Shown: positions 10,620 to 24,118, counted from the stretch's first letter. The stretch: DNA of 64,000 bases from Mytilus trossulus (GCF_036588685.1 NC_086375.1:47934955-47998954); one strand, 5' to 3'. The notes: generated by a model from the letters alone, not told the origin. Numbers and translations are program-made.

Positions 10620-12545
10620 AAGTTATATTTGGTCGATGTCACTGCTGGTGGACGTTTTGTCCCCCGAGGGTATCACCAGTCAGTAGTCAACACTACTGTG
10701 TTGATACGAATATCAATAATGTGGTCATTTTTATAAATTTCCTGTTTAAAAAACTTTTAATTGTTCGAAAAACATGGATTTTCTTATCCCAGGTATAGAT
10801 TACCTTAGCCATATTTGGCACAAAGTTTTGGAATTTTGGATCCTCAATGCTCTTCAGCTTTGTACTTGTTTGGATTTATAAATATTTTGATATGAGCGTC
10901 ACTGATGAGTCTTATGTAGACGAATCGCGCGTCTGGCGTACTAAATTACAATCCTGGTACCTTTGAAAACTATTTACACCACTGGGTCGATGCCACTGCT
11001 GGTGGACGTTTCGTCCCCGAGTGTATCACCAGTTCAGTAGTCAACACTTCTGTGTTCTGTGTTGACATGAATATCAATAATGTGGTCATTTTTATAAATT
11101 ACCTGTTTACAACACTTATAATTGTTCGAAAAAAAAGTATTTTCTTATCCCAGGTATAGATTACCTTAGCCGTATTTGGCACAACTTTTTGTAATTTTGG
11201 ATCCTCAATGCTCTTCAACTTTGTACTTGTTTGGATTTTAAAATATTTTGATATGAGCGTCACTGATGAGTCTTATGTAGACGAAACGCGCGTCTGACGT
11301 ACTAAATTATAATCCTGGTACCTTTGATAACTATTTACACCACTGGGTCATTGTCACTGCTCGTGAACGTTTCTTCCCTGAGGTAATCACCAGTCCAGTA
11401 GTCAACACTTCTGTGTTGACATGAATATCGATAATGTGGTCATTTTTATAAATTTCCTGTATACAAAACTTTGAGAATGTTTGAAAAACTAAGGATTTTC
11501 TCATCCCAGGTATAGATTACCTAAGCCGTATTTGGCACAACTTTTTGGATTTTGGATCCTCAATGCTCTTCAACTTTGTTCTTTACTGGCCATGGATTTA
11601 TAAATATTTTATATTAATATGAGCGTCACTGGTGAGTCTTATGTAGACGAAACACGCGTCTGGCGTACTAAATTATAATCCTGAAACCTTTGATAACTAA
11701 TGGATGATTGTTTTCCTTTTTTCGAGACCGAATCGTAACGCAAGATACACTTGCATTTTTTGTTTTATTCTCTTAAGTATGTACAGAAAACAAAACTGTC
11801 ATATCTCTACTTCACTATTGACTGTCCCTCTTTTACTATGAACGACATGAAAGATTGATGCTTTTTAAGGCAGTTGTAAAAATGCAAAAAATCAAATAAA
11901 TCAAAATCCCTCAAGCTGATAGAACACGCTAAGGTGATTATAAGAAGAATTATCCGCAAAGCGTAAAACAACTCTCTATTAGACAACAGAACACCAAATT
12001 CAATGCAGGAACACTTCCTTCAAATGTTTTTGGCAAAAATTTTATGAACTTTTGGTGCCCGATGCTCTTTAACTTGTACTTAGCCTTTTAAACATTTTTT
12101 GATTCGAAAGTCACTAATGTGTCTTTTAAAGACGAAACGCGCGTCTGGCGTAAATATAATTTTTTTTATCCTGGTATCTATGATGAGTTTATTTGCAACC
12201 ACTGGGTAGATGCCACTGCTGGTGGATATTTATTTCCCCGAGGGTATCACCAGTCCAGTAGTCAGCACTTGTGTTGACTTGAGTTATCATTGATATGTTC
12301 GTAATTATAAATTAACTGTAAACAAACTTTGAATCTTTAAAAAAATTCAGGCTTTTGTACCTCAGGAATAGATTACCTTAGCTGTGTTTGGCAAAACTTT
12401 TAGGAACTTTTGCTCCCCCAATGCTCTGCAACTTCGTACTTTATTTGGCCTTTTAAACATTTTTTTATTCGAGCGTCAATGCTGCGTCTTTTGTAGACGA
12501 AACGCGCGTCTGGCGTCAATATAAAATGTTAATGCTGGTATCTAT
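10620..12545 (+). repeat. Mussel ~360-bp satellite array
   Basis: Monomers are marked by GAGCGTCACTGATGAG at 10894, 11255 and 11621 (spacing 361 and 366) and by degenerate versions near 12106 and 12471 (spacing 365). Each carries GACGAAACGCGCGTCTGG, which can form a small hairpin, and a segment TGCCACTGCTGGTGGACG. About 11700-12000 is an unrelated interruption. ORFs within it are repeat-derived. I recognise this repeat as abundant in Mytilus. Confidence 0.8.
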
Positions 12546-13119
12546 GATGCGTTTGTTTGTATACACAACATATCAGAAAGAGACGCAAAGTATTGATACA
12601 ATTAACTTTAGAAAATTGTTGATAGATAAAAGAAATCTGGTGACCAAGCATCACGTATCATGTTTCCAGCTGGAATTTGTTACAATTTGTTACTTCTGTC
12701 ATGGTGCAGTATGGAATCTTATCAACTATATAAAAAGAAGAAGGATATGCGACTTCATCTTATGCAAAACCACTATAGAAACACATGTTGGGTCGGACGA
12801 TTTATGTGTGGATATGTTTGTAAATTCTCTAGAAAATCCCTTTATTTATTTAACTGATAATAAGCATAGACAATGTGGAGAATGAACAACTAGTATATCT
12901 GAATTAACAGATAATGTTGAATTAAGTCAAATTGGTATAGCTGAACTTCCATTCGAGGAACTTATTGGAAAACCACGGGACAAAAACAGTAGAAGAGATG
13001 AACAGGATGAAGACATAAACGCAGTTATGGGGGTAACACAATTTTCCAGGGCACAACAAAGACGGGCACCAAGTTATAAAAAAAGTATGTTTTACTGTAA
13101 AAAAAATAAACAAAGATGA
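12526..13119 (+). pseudogene. Unrecognised open stretch with one in-frame TGA, possibly an exon or gene remnant
   Basis: A frame of 119 codons (12526-12885) ends in TGA and then continues open in the same frame for 77 more codons to 13119. The second half is charged and protein-like (ELPFEELIGKPRDKN, DEQDEDINAV, GVTQFSRAQQRRAP). It has an AG (ending 12909) just before it and a GTATGT donor-like site at 13085, so 12910-13084 could be a real exon. I recognise no family. The 5' part overlaps the satellite edge. It may be a decayed gene, a retained exon or chance. Confidence 0.25.
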
Positions 13120-13655
13120 TCATCAATCAATGCTTTTTTTAAATTCATTATTAGCCATTTCTGATCACTTTATATATTATCTTGTCTTGTTACATTGTAA
13201 TATCTCCATATCAATGTTGCTGTCGTCATCGTGTTTGATTTTGAACTGCTTTTTTACAGGGGTTTTCCGATAAGAGTCAATGAGTTCCTTGTAAAGAATT
13301 TTAGAAAAAATAACTGACGGAGTGTTTCTTTTGAATGCACATTTAATTTCGCATTCAGAGAAAGTTCCCTCATCTATATATGCTAATTGTCATACAGTAA
13401 ATAAAGTGTTGCAAACAGAGGGGTTTCCTGGATAATTCAAAATCTTTTTTTATTGTTGAGTAAATTCCATGCTTCAGTAGTATCAATGTACCAATTGGGA
13501 TTATTATTGGTCCTGATTGTACACCAGTAATTCTTGTTCATCAATTTACAATTTTTCATCAATCTTATCACTCTTTGTCTGATATGAAGATTCCCTGCAT
13601 TTCGTTTCGTGTTCTGTAACCTAAACGAGAGGTCCTTTCAGCATTTATTTTCAAA
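13120..13655. other. Unassigned intergenic sequence
   Basis: No domain-bearing ORF and no repeat that I recognise. Low complexity is limited to short A/T runs. Confidence 0.3.
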
Positions 13656-13940
13656 GTCATTCAGGAGTGCTTTCGGCCCAGTGGTCAGCACATTTTTGTG
13701 CTGATATGAATTATCATTGATATGGTTATATTGATAAATTTACGGTTTACAAAGTTTTAATTTTGAAAAACTAAGGCTTTTCTACCTCAGGCACATATCA
13801 CCTTAGCTGTATTTGGCATAACTTTTTGGAATTTTTGTCCTTAATGCTCTTCAACTTCGTACTTAATTGGCCTTTTTAACTTTTTTAGTCTGGCGTATAT
13901 ACAAAATTTAGTCCTGGTATCTATATATGATGAGTTTATT
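13656..13940 (+). repeat. Isolated diverged satellite monomer
   Basis: It keeps TCAGCACATTTTTGTGCTGA, ACCTTAGCTGTATTTGGCA and AATGCTCTTCAACTTCGTAC in the same order and orientation as the array at 10620-12545. Part of the CGCG core is missing. Confidence 0.65.
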
Positions 13941-14030
13941 CATCACCTTTGGTGGGTTCTTTTCCCTATATTTTTGTTCACAAAAGATTTTAATTACATT
14001 GTTTCAGAATATCTATTCCTGCTGCAGTAT

Positions 14031-14634
14031 TCTTAAGGTTCATCATAACAAACGGAAAAATATGGCTGTATTTACATGCCAAAAATTACTCTGAGTACAG
14101 ACTTACCTGTAAAGTTGGAAAAGTTTTAATGCCTAGCATCCACTAGATATGAAAAAGTCAAATCCATTTTGTGTTTCAGAAAGATAAAATCTCTTTTGGA
14201 TTTTGATGGGCATTTTTTTTCCTTCATGCAAAAGGTGTGAAAATTGACTAAGTTGTGGAACAACTATGAGATGCTCCCTCAGGTAAAAAACCGGTTTGTA
14301 TTGTTTTCATTGTCCTTAATTGACATGGACACCAGGTATCTTCACAACTATAGGTGAGTTAAAGAGTTTATCTGAGTCAGTGAGTGGACAGTATCAAAGT
14401 AATGCAGGTGTTTGTTTATTTTTGCACCTTCTGAAGAAAGGGAAAAAAATGCCCAGCAAAAACCAAGAAAGATTTTATCTTTCTTAAACACAAAATGCAT
14501 ATAACTTTTATATATCTAGTGGATGCTAGGCATTACAACTTTTCAAACAGCACAGGTAAGTCTGTACACAGAGTAGTTTTTGAGGTAAAAATACGGCCAT
14601 ATTTGTCCATTTGTTATGATGAACCTTAAAAGCT
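14031..14634. mobile_element. Fold-back element with ~210-bp inverted arms
   Basis: The left arm 14031-14242 and right arm 14411-14634 are inverted copies. Shared landmarks in order are AAGGTTCATCATAACAAA, GTACAGACTTACCTGT, ATGCCTAGCATCCACTAGAT and AAGATAAAATC. The spacer is ~170 bp. No ORF. Confidence 0.75.
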
Positions 14635-14804
14635 TAAAAATATACAAATCTTGATTTTGGTTTTTTTACGAATACCAAGTACATAATGTTTTTACAGCTT
14701 TCAAAGCTACATATTTTGATAGAAATGCATATTTTGGTGTAAAATTGTATATTATAAATGTTCACAGATAAATTATTGCCATAAATTGCGGGGAAAGGCT
14801 TTAA

Positions 14805-15010
14805 GTCAAATCACAAAATAACTGAACTTCAGAGAAAATTCAAAAAGGAAAATCAAATGCCAAAATCAATAGCTCAAACAATTCAAACGAATGGACAACA
14901 ACTGTCATAATCCTAACTTGGTACAGGCATTTTCTTATGTAAAAAATGGTAGATAAAACGTGGTGTTATAGATAGCTTAACCTCAGTCGCACAAATTTCT
15001 TATAAATTCA
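14805..15010 (-). mobile_element. 3'-end fragment of a reverse-transcriptase element (same family as 30520-32740)
   Basis: Shares AAAATTCAAAAAGGAAAATC, CAAACGAATGGA, CAACAACTGTCAT and GTACAGGCATTTTCT with the 30528-30720 region. The corresponding element reads on the minus strand. No coding part is retained. Confidence 0.6.
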
Positions 15011-18000
15011 AAGTTAAAGAAGAAACGTAGAAGTATATATAACAAAAAAAGTGGAAATTTATGTTAATATTACATCTATGAATAACAAGTTGATAGTGTT
15101 CTTACAGTTTTAAAAGTATACATCTCTGGCTAAAAATACATATTTTGAATTCAGTAATAAAATAAATGAAAATTACAACCTATTTTCAAGATACAACTTA
15201 TATCTTTATAGTTTCAGTATAATTTAGTTAACGTTGTCTCATACATTTGGAAATTAATACTCAAAATTTGCAAAACTGCTTTTAATTTGTTGTTGTCAAG
15301 TGTGTTTAAAAGATAAAATATCGTTATATCCAGGACAAGAAGATAAAAAAAAAAGTTTTTGATCTTAAACACCACGCTGTCTGTGTTTATACGAGCACCT
15401 GAATGCAAAAACTCCTAATTAAATGTCAAAAGATGAAAAAAAATGTAGAGAATGTGTCTATGGGCCACAGATGCCACCACTTGTCAATATGCATGAGTCA
15501 ACTTCCATATACAGATGCAAGATTAGTTAACACGGTTTTGTGAGTACAAGCATTGTTCAAGTTTCATAACATTTGGTTGAGGGAAACAAAAATGGGAGGA
15601 CGAAAAAGAAAAATACAGCAAATTGTATGTTTATATAGGGGGATAATTCAAGAACAGTAAAAGTGGCACCACCTAATTTCGAACTTGATCTGTGTTTTGT
15701 GACAATATGCATTTGTGTATAAGTTTTATAGTATTTGACAGAGGCAAACTAAAGTTAATGTTCAGAATCAAATTTCTGGGATGTTTGGGAGGTAAAGACG
15801 TACATGGGTCACAATTACTGCCCCCTCCACTACAGCAGGGTATAAAAAAAGTTACGTCCTGGACAATAAACATAATGTTTCCCTTCGTTGAAGAGTAGAC
15901 TTCATCATGTGTATGATAATTTAAGCGCATGGATAGACAAACGACTTATAGAAATGTGCATCAACATTTTAATAACTGAAGGAACATTCTTTAAACATAA
16001 AAACATACACAAAGGCAAATTGATGTCTCCAAATGGGAAAGTGAAAAAACATATATCTCTAATTGTATGGCAAATTATTCCGTAAAAAACCCATTGTGTA
16101 AAGAAAAGTCAATGTATGGTTGCCAGTGATCTCAGAAGATGATTGAATAAGTTTAAGGGTCATAACCTTTATCAGCTTACTGAATGAATCAAAATATGGT
16201 TGTAATAAAATGGATAACTTTGTGTAATGTGGGAGGCTATCAAAGACGATTTTCATTCAACAAAAAAAAAGAAAATCTATTATTTAATCATTAGAGAAAC
16301 AGTCTTAAGCGAGCAATGCGCTGGACATCAACTCTGGAGCTTTATATATGAACAAGCAAAGAAATTCTATAATTCAAGTACAAAGAAAGGAAATGATAAA
16401 TTCAAAACTGGGCTCTTGTTTTGAAAATAGTGTCACTGAACTCATAAACTAACTAAGAAACAAAGAACAACTATCAGAAGTGAATGATTGAAAGTAGCAA
16501 GAGTACATGCACATAAATAATTTGGCTGTATTTCTTAGCTTCTGACTGTGGACATGTATGTGGGAACCTATACTGAAAACCCTAAAACTTTGTTATTGAT
16601 AACTATTTATTTTGCATCGTTTTAAAACTTGTAAAATCAATATTTGGGAAAAATACCATTAAATATGCTATGCATTTCATCTGATGTGTCCATTTGCCAA
16701 CTCGCTACAAATTAGTAGAAACAAGGATATGGAATCAAAACATGTTTATGATACTTTCAGAACAAATACAAGGTAATAACCCAGAATGAATAGAAAAATG
16801 CCTCTATTGAGGTTCTTAATCTTGTCCAAGAGGTTCCAATAGGATTTAAAAAATTCATATTAGGTAAGAACCATGGTACACTCTAGATCTCTTTACCAAT
16901 AATTACAACAAACAATAATTTATGTATTGGAGTCCTATCAATAAATTAAATAAAATATCTGAAGAGACCATCAAACAAATGCTAAATAAATTGCCCAGCA
17001 AAGGAAGATGCATATAAGTTGTGATAAAATAAATGTAATACAATATTATGATGTATGTCCAAAAATATTTTCTTTTCTTAACTGTCTAATGTTTACTTTT
17101 CCTTACTATCCAAAACAATGGTAAATCAGAGTAATGTTATGTAGTCATCTGTAAAAGTTTATATAATTTGGCATTTACTTTGATCAAAGCATATTCTTTC
17201 AAGTAAGGTTTTTGTTGTCTGAAACTATGAAATTATAACACTCTGATTGAATATTTTGTGAAGAAGATTTAACTGATGGTTTAAAAAGAGGTTCACATGA
17301 CTTTCAAAGGACAGTACTGTTCAGAATTGTTCAGTGATCATAGGCTCAATTTTTACATACCAAATATAACTGACTGTTGGGAATATAAATATAATAAATT
17401 GCAGAATTTCGATTATTTTAATATTTTCTACAATTTTTTTATTCTACAATAAAAATATACTATTATATAAATACTATTTACATTACAATTGATTTAGCAT
17501 ATACATAAATTAAGCTTCTCAAGACAAATGCATCATTTAACTGAGAACACAAGCATCAAACAACCAAAGCAACTCTATATTTATTTTGTAGTATGCTACA
17601 TATAGGTAGTACCTGAAAATTATGTTTTTTATTTTTTTTATGTTATTGGGTTGCTTTCTAATTAAGCTTTACCCAAATCTCCATGTAATCCTTTAATACA
17701 ATTTTGGTTGCTGTCTGAAGAAAACAAATTGAGCATGATTTTGCAAATCAATGCAACATAATCAGAATTATATCTGCATATATATAAATATACAAAATAT
17801 TGTATCATCAAATTACTCTTGTGTAACATCCCTAACTATAACACCTTGAATAAAATGCCTTTCTATTTTCTTAATTCAATATGTATATTTCATAAGATTG
17901 TTAAGCTGACAACAAATCATCTATAACTAAGATGAATAAAGTAAAAGTATTGAAGAACATTTATGATACACCCTGTTTTTTACATGTACAATAACATGAA

Positions 18001-18158
18001 GTATAACATTTTTCCTAGCCATGTTATTGAATCCATTTGTTTCACAATCTACAGGTGTTTTGTTCATGAATCTCCAATGATGATGAGCACTTCAGAAAGG
18101 CTTTAATTTCATGGTGCAAGACAAATGAAACGAAGCCAAATAATCAAATAGTTTTACG
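15011..18158. other. Long intergenic stretch downstream of HYLS1, no gene recognised
   Basis: AT-rich. Several 60-85-codon ORFs (for example around 15700-16420) overlap on both strands and show no recognisable domain. The HYLS1 3' untranslated region presumably occupies the right end, but I found no clear polyadenylation signal close to the stop. Confidence 0.35.
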
Positions 18159-21100
18159 TCAACATTCATGATAATAACCATGTGGTGGCATTTGTCCATG
18201 AGCTAAGTCTGTTCTGATGTTCCATCGTAGTGATTTTCTATGTTTATCTGTTGGTACAACATACTTGTTAGGAACAAATACTCGCTGAGACCTCTACAAA
18301 AAAAAAAAAAATGTCATCAAAAATACTAAAATGAATAGTTCCAATACTCAATACATAAAAAGTGGTTATGTTACTTGTTATTTAGTGCTAATACTCATAT
18401 AAAACCCTAACCTTTATAACAATCACGGCAATCATTGAACCAATAATAATTATTTTTTACTGAAAATACAGATGAAACTTTTTCTAAACCAGTGTAGTTG
18501 CTGAGAAAATTTGAGAAAATATTCTTCCGAGTATCAGTACAACCACATTGCTATATGTACAAAGTTCTGTTAGTATTTTTTAAGATTTAAAAAAAAACTC
18601 CCTGTACACAAAAAAATAATACATTTTCAAAAGTGTCATATTTTTTAAAACAAGCAATAATGTATACAATACAATACAATACAAAGTTTTTTATTGTCAA
18701 TTATGACGCCCAATAATTTGAGCAGTACAATTAAGTTCAATTTCATACAAGTGATTACATATTGATTACATTGATTATTTAACAATTAAACAAAGTCAAG
18801 TCTTTTTCACCCAATTTCAAATAATATCTGCAAAAAAGATGAATATATATATATAGTTTTACAATATAATATAGATGGACAAACTACCGGTGACTAAACT
18901 GTATCTAGAATTGATTTTCTCTCTTTGAATAAAGTACACAATAATAAACTTACTTTTTTAATTATAACATTATCCTCAGATGACATTAACCATATTAATT
19001 TTGATTTATTTGGGAGGCTTTTAAAGTTTTTGTTAACCTTATTTAAGTAATCTATATATTCAGATCTTTTATTTTCTAAAACAGGACACTGAAGAAGAAA
19101 ATGAATTTCATCTTCAACTTCAGTGTTACATAATTTACATGTTCTATCCTCCACTCGAAGCCCCACATATCTGCCTCTTTCAATTTCTAATTTATGTGCA
19201 CTGACTCTAAACTTAGTGAGCAGTCGCCTTTCATCCTATATGAAGGTTCAAAGCAAATGAAAAACATGTTGAAATGACTGTAAGATATGGATTCAACCAG
19301 ATCTTACATGTTATATATCTGATATATTGTGGTTTCTTTATTATATGTTTTAATAATACCAATTTCGTAAATTTTGTAGAATCAACAAATTTAAAAGTTC
19401 AATGCAGCGTAAATTTCCTATAGGCTTATAAGCATAGATAGGCAAAGCCATGAAACCAAGTGTCCACTTAAATACATGAATATGCTGTATGTTTATAAAG
19501 TACACATGTGTCTATTTACCTTTTCTATGACTTGATCTTGTGATAGCATCTGTTCTCTAACATTCCATCGTAAATTGTTATGTTTTTTCTCTCCAGGAGC
19601 CCTTTGATGAGACCATGACTGTCTGAACTGTTGGTATCTTGCTACAGGGTCTGACTTTCTCAGTTGTTTGGTTTGATCTGGTGCCCGAAGGATGACTGAT
19701 GCAGGTCTAGGATCATCAGGAGCAAGTCTGTAAGGAGGCTAAAAAACAAAACGAAAGACTTTATATAAATTGGTACAAAAATATCAGTACAATGTATATA
19801 TTACCTTGTTTTAAAAATTATAGAGACCAATTATACAAAATTAGCAAGTGCAGAGATTTAATTATAATTAGCTATATATAGTCTAATAGATTGAGCAATT
19901 CATTTTTGTGTTTCTAACAAATTGTTGAAACTTGACGAGGTGGTCCATGAGTTAGACAAATTGGACCAGATGAATACCAAGTAATTCAATTAATAGAAAC
20001 AAATCCTTAGCCAAATTTTACACAGTTATCCCTCATTACAAAGTCAATGATCTTATTCAGTTAAAAAAACCCACATGTGAACTATTTACCTCACTTCTAG
20101 CTGATTGACATCTTCTTTCATCATCTCTGATTCCAAGTTCCTTTAATCTGTCATGGATATCTGATAAACTACCTACAACAGTATAATAACATATTCAATA
20201 AACATTTGAATTTTTAAAACACCTTTTATTTGAAATATAAATATCTTAAAGATAAAGATACTTTTCTGGCTTTTTTTTAAGGCCTTGATTGAAATGTGTA
20301 AAGAATTCATTTAATAAGCAGATGTGATATGATTTGCTTATTTATATATTATAGAAGCTATGGTAGAGAAAGCATTGTAATTTTGATTCATAGAAAGAAC
20401 ATAAAGATTTTCTGTGTCTTAGTAATTTTCCAGATTTTTTTTACAATATTTAACACACATATGATTTTTCATAAAAAGGTGTTGGGCAAATATTGAAAGT
20501 AAGACATCATTCCATTGAAGGTTATTTCACACATACACTTGACTTATCAAAAAAGAATTCCTACATTTGGATTGTTCCTGTTTACATACCTGCTTCACTT
20601 TCTGTTACAGATTCATCAATAACCTTTGAACCATCTTTCTTTTTCCTGAATATACATAAATAAACATTAAATTAAATGGAATGAATGGAGAAACAATAAC
20701 ATACGTTTAGTGCTTTAGTGGCTGTACTATTCCATTGTTATCAAATACAAAATGTAAATATTTATTGTTATTTATAATTGGTGAGTTATTCTACTTCTTG
20801 CTCATAACTTTATTTTTGGACATATGACAATAGATTTGTATGCAATTGTTTATAAATTACAGAACTTTTTATACAATATACCAAGGTCCAAGTATATGAA
20901 CATTAATATTTATCAAATTTTGTAAATCAATTACTATTTTTTTCTCTTTTTTCTGTATAATTTGCATCCTACTTATGATTTTTTAAATTCACTTTAACAA
21001 ATAATCCTCCAAATTAACAGCTTCCATATGATAATGTTTACCTTTTATATGATTTGTATCTTAGACAAACAATATTTTTCTGAATAGTCCTGCGTTTTCT

Positions 21101-23185
21101 TATTTTAGCATGAATTTAGACATCAATTATTTTATAAAGTGGTTCTCACCCATTAAATTCACTCTTTTATAAGAAAAAATATTTAACTTATACAATGTAT
21201 CACCTGAGAACTTTTCTCTTGACTAGTCTCCTTTCTGAATCTGTTTCTGAGATATCATCTCTGATTTGTATCTGTGATGTGTCTGTAGTACTGTCATATA
21301 AACAAAAGTTTCCTCTGGCTGGATCTGTTACGTATGGCTTTCTATGACTGTCAGCATATCGGTTTTCTTTCCCTATATTTGATGTTCCCTGTAATAGAAA
21401 TTTTTAAAACATTGGTTCTTTACCTTCTTTTTGCTATCTACTTGTTGTTATTTTCCTTGGCAGAAAAATTTAAATGTGTGATACTAATCATAATTAGTTT
21501 TTTTATGTTTGTGACATTTTACTCCAAATAAAAAATATCCTAGCATTATCTTAACATTAATATCAAATTCATGATTTTAATGACTTTTAATTTTTTTTAA
21601 TTTCATAAACATGTGACACACAGTGTACTGGGTACTCATAACTGCAGGCCCGTAGCCAGGAATTTCCAGTGGGGGGGACTCAGAAACTCGACTTTAACAG
21701 TCACAATTCGAACAGAACATTGACTTTAACAGTGCTTTTTTGTTTTCAAGGGGGGTTTCGTCCGCCCTGGTTATGGGTATGTAATTGTTATGTAGCTTTA
21801 TGACCTAAATGGATCTAAAAATTAATCGTCAAATCCATATTTCTTACCCTGTATTCCAAGAAACCAGGTGCATCATGGGAGACTTGAGTTTCTTCTAATG
21901 GATGTCTTCTTCTGGATGGAATACCTGTTCATTAAAAAAAGCATTTTTCACCAAGGTCACTTTATATCTTAATCATTTTTGCAACATTCCTTTTTTTTAA
22001 GTCTTATAAAAACCAAACAAAAACAACTATTTCATATTACACATATGGAAATAGAAAAAGTAACTTGTTTTTTTTTAAATGAATCAGAACAATTACATGA
22101 ATTAACTTGACAGTTTTAAAAGGACTAATGTTCCAGTTGCTTTTATCATACATATTAATAGGGAATGCCTCTTTTTGAGATACATGTAATATCCTTAAAA
22201 TATTTTTCATATCTTTAAATAATCCTGATTAACTATCTATAACATGTATAATATCAATTTCATAACTAGCTTCATGGCTTCATAATCACAAAAAAAACTT
22301 TAAACACTGATTTCAAAATACAATGTACCAAGGTTTTTAATACATGTATCATTATAGAATTACATTTGATCAAAAAATATTTTTACAAAAATGGCAAATG
22401 CATTAGTATGAATAAATGAAGATATATACCAGGTTGTGTGATTAATTTTTGGTTAATCAGCAATGCAACCTAAGAGAATGGTCAATGCAAGTCAAAGCTA
22501 CAATGTACATACCTGCAACAGACCCAGTTGTATCAGCTATATATGAAGACATACTTGTGTTCTGTGAAGACAATTTACTCCGTTCATGTTTTATAAGGGA
22601 TCTCAAGTCTGTAAAAAATTAAAATCTTTATTACTATCTATTCTGAATTATGTTCAAGATAAAATAGTGTGATCAACAAATCTTAAGGAGGTACATAACA
22701 CTACACAATGCTACGAGAGATTACTCTGTAAAAATCACCTCAACATTTTAATCACATTGTATTGCTAATTAAATATTCTGCTTCTCAATGATCAAAATTA
22801 GTGTTTGTCAAAACTGCTATATTTCCAATAATTTTTTTCCAACAAAGTGTGTGGTTCAAGATTTTTTATTTTTTTATTTTTTTTATTTTTTTGTCAAATG
22901 GTCTATTAACATGATTAAGTAAATACTTTGTCAAAATTTTATGACAATTAAATGAGCTAAATTAATTTTAATCAAGGTGTTTAATATCACTTTGACTGTA
23001 ATTTATAATAAAAGTTATGATAGAAATATGCAGTACATACATGTATCTGTTCATGTTCAAGGTTTTAAATACTAACCTGTTTTGAATTCTTCAAATCTTT
23101 GATGTGGGACATTTCCATAACCTAACTTTGATAGTTCATCCCTTATTTCATCATCGGTAAAATTTACATCCTCTTCCTCATCCAT
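18159..23185 (-). CDS. HYLS1: HYLS1 centriolar and ciliogenesis protein, complete, 8 coding exons
   Basis: A centriole protein that, by family knowledge, is loaded through SAS-4/CPAP and is needed for cilium formation; human mutations cause hydrolethalus syndrome. Coding exons from ATG to TGA: 23077-23185, 22513-22608, 21848-21924, 21204-21388, 20590-20645, 20090-20172, 19520-19738, 18159-18293. All introns are GT-AG, the phases close, and the total is 960 nt or 319 aa. The N-terminus (FTDDEIRDELSKLGYGNVP) matches the conserved start of invertebrate HYLS1. Residues ~149-171 (LVKRKVLR..KDGSKVIDES) match the vertebrate KRKVLRRKPDG..VTDES segment. The C-terminal HYLS1 box is present: DPVARYQQFRQ (232-242), LRWNVREQM (258-266), VFVPNKYVVPT (280-290) and a second LRWNIRTDL. 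Length is close to the human protein (~300 aa). The last intron carries a LINE remnant. Confidence 0.95.
18664..19237 (-). mobile_element. 5'-truncated non-LTR retrotransposon (LINE) 3' end in the last HYLS1 intron
   Basis: The minus-strand frame 19237-18894 reads ERRLLTKFRVSAHKLEIER and RGRYVGLRVEDRTC, then CKLC..EVEDEIHFLLQCP. This is the zinc-binding C-terminal module (zf-RVT-like, CxxC..H..C) that follows reverse transcriptase in many invertebrate LINEs. A stop codon lies directly upstream, consistent with 5' truncation near 19237. The 3' untranslated part ends in a short tandem tail, (TTGTA)n on the minus strand, at 18664-18683. It lies in sense with HYLS1, in intron 7 between exons 19520-19738 and 18159-18293. 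Confidence 0.75.
21640..21785. mobile_element. Short G-run interspersed repeat in a HYLS1 intron
   Basis: Starts GCAGGCCCGTAGCCAGGAAT and ends near TCGTCCGCCCTGG, with a G run at 21671. The CCCGTAGCCAGGA opening is familiar from many invertebrate short non-autonomous DNA elements. No clear target duplication seen. Confidence 0.4.
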
Positions 23186-24118
23186 CTTTGTAATAAACAC
23201 TGAAAAATGGTCAATTTAATTTTTATCATGTACTTGTACAATGTATCATGTGTACATTTGTAACTAATTATATATAAGAATAAAATGGCAAAAATTTCAT
23301 TCAAGCAGACAGCAAGGGGATAAAAAAAATATGCTTAAAAGCAACTATTGTGACAGTGTATGATAAACTTTATTCAATTTAAATCTATCTCTTCATTTCA
23401 AAGCTACAGTTAATTTTAACAAAAAAGTGTAACTAATCCGTGATTTAAACTCTCCCCTCGCATAAAATAAGACATACACCATCTAGCCTACATTTTGTAA
23501 CTACATGTACCAACAGAATTTCTTCAATGACCACATAGAACATGCATAGACAACACTTTCTCGAAATTCAAGCCAAGGCGGACACTTTGAAATTCAGCAC
23601 CCTTCGGAATAAAATTAAAGATTTGACATTTTATACCTCTTGCTGCCAGAAGGACACATGTGTCCACAATGGTTGTGCTTTGTGTTAGTATTAGTATATA
23701 TATTCATCCTGGCTTTACATGTTTCTCATCAGTCTAATAAAATTAAAGATTAAACAGATGGTCCCCAATCTGCCAATCTGAATATAACATGATGGTTACA
23801 TCATTAGGGTATACATATCACACCATACATTAAATGACATCATTGTTGAGCATTTGACAACAGTCACCAAAGTGCAGCTATAGTTTTTTCTGGCACATGA
23901 AATGCATTCATATAACCAGTCCTCTTATGTTGTAGTGGTTCACTACTATTTCAAGCTATGGTGAAGGTTTGCATCTGTTTACACAATTGATCCTGCTACA
24001 TTTGTTTGAACCTATTGTTCAATGGTTGCCATTTAGGGGTAAAATGAATGACCAAATAACACTGTTATTATCCGAATAACACTTGTAATGACTGAATAAC
24101 ACTTGAAATTTTAATATT

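Noticed and set aside
10472-10798. 108-codon ORF near the satellite
   Set aside because: Most of it is satellite monomer sequence, and the sister monomers do not keep the frame open.
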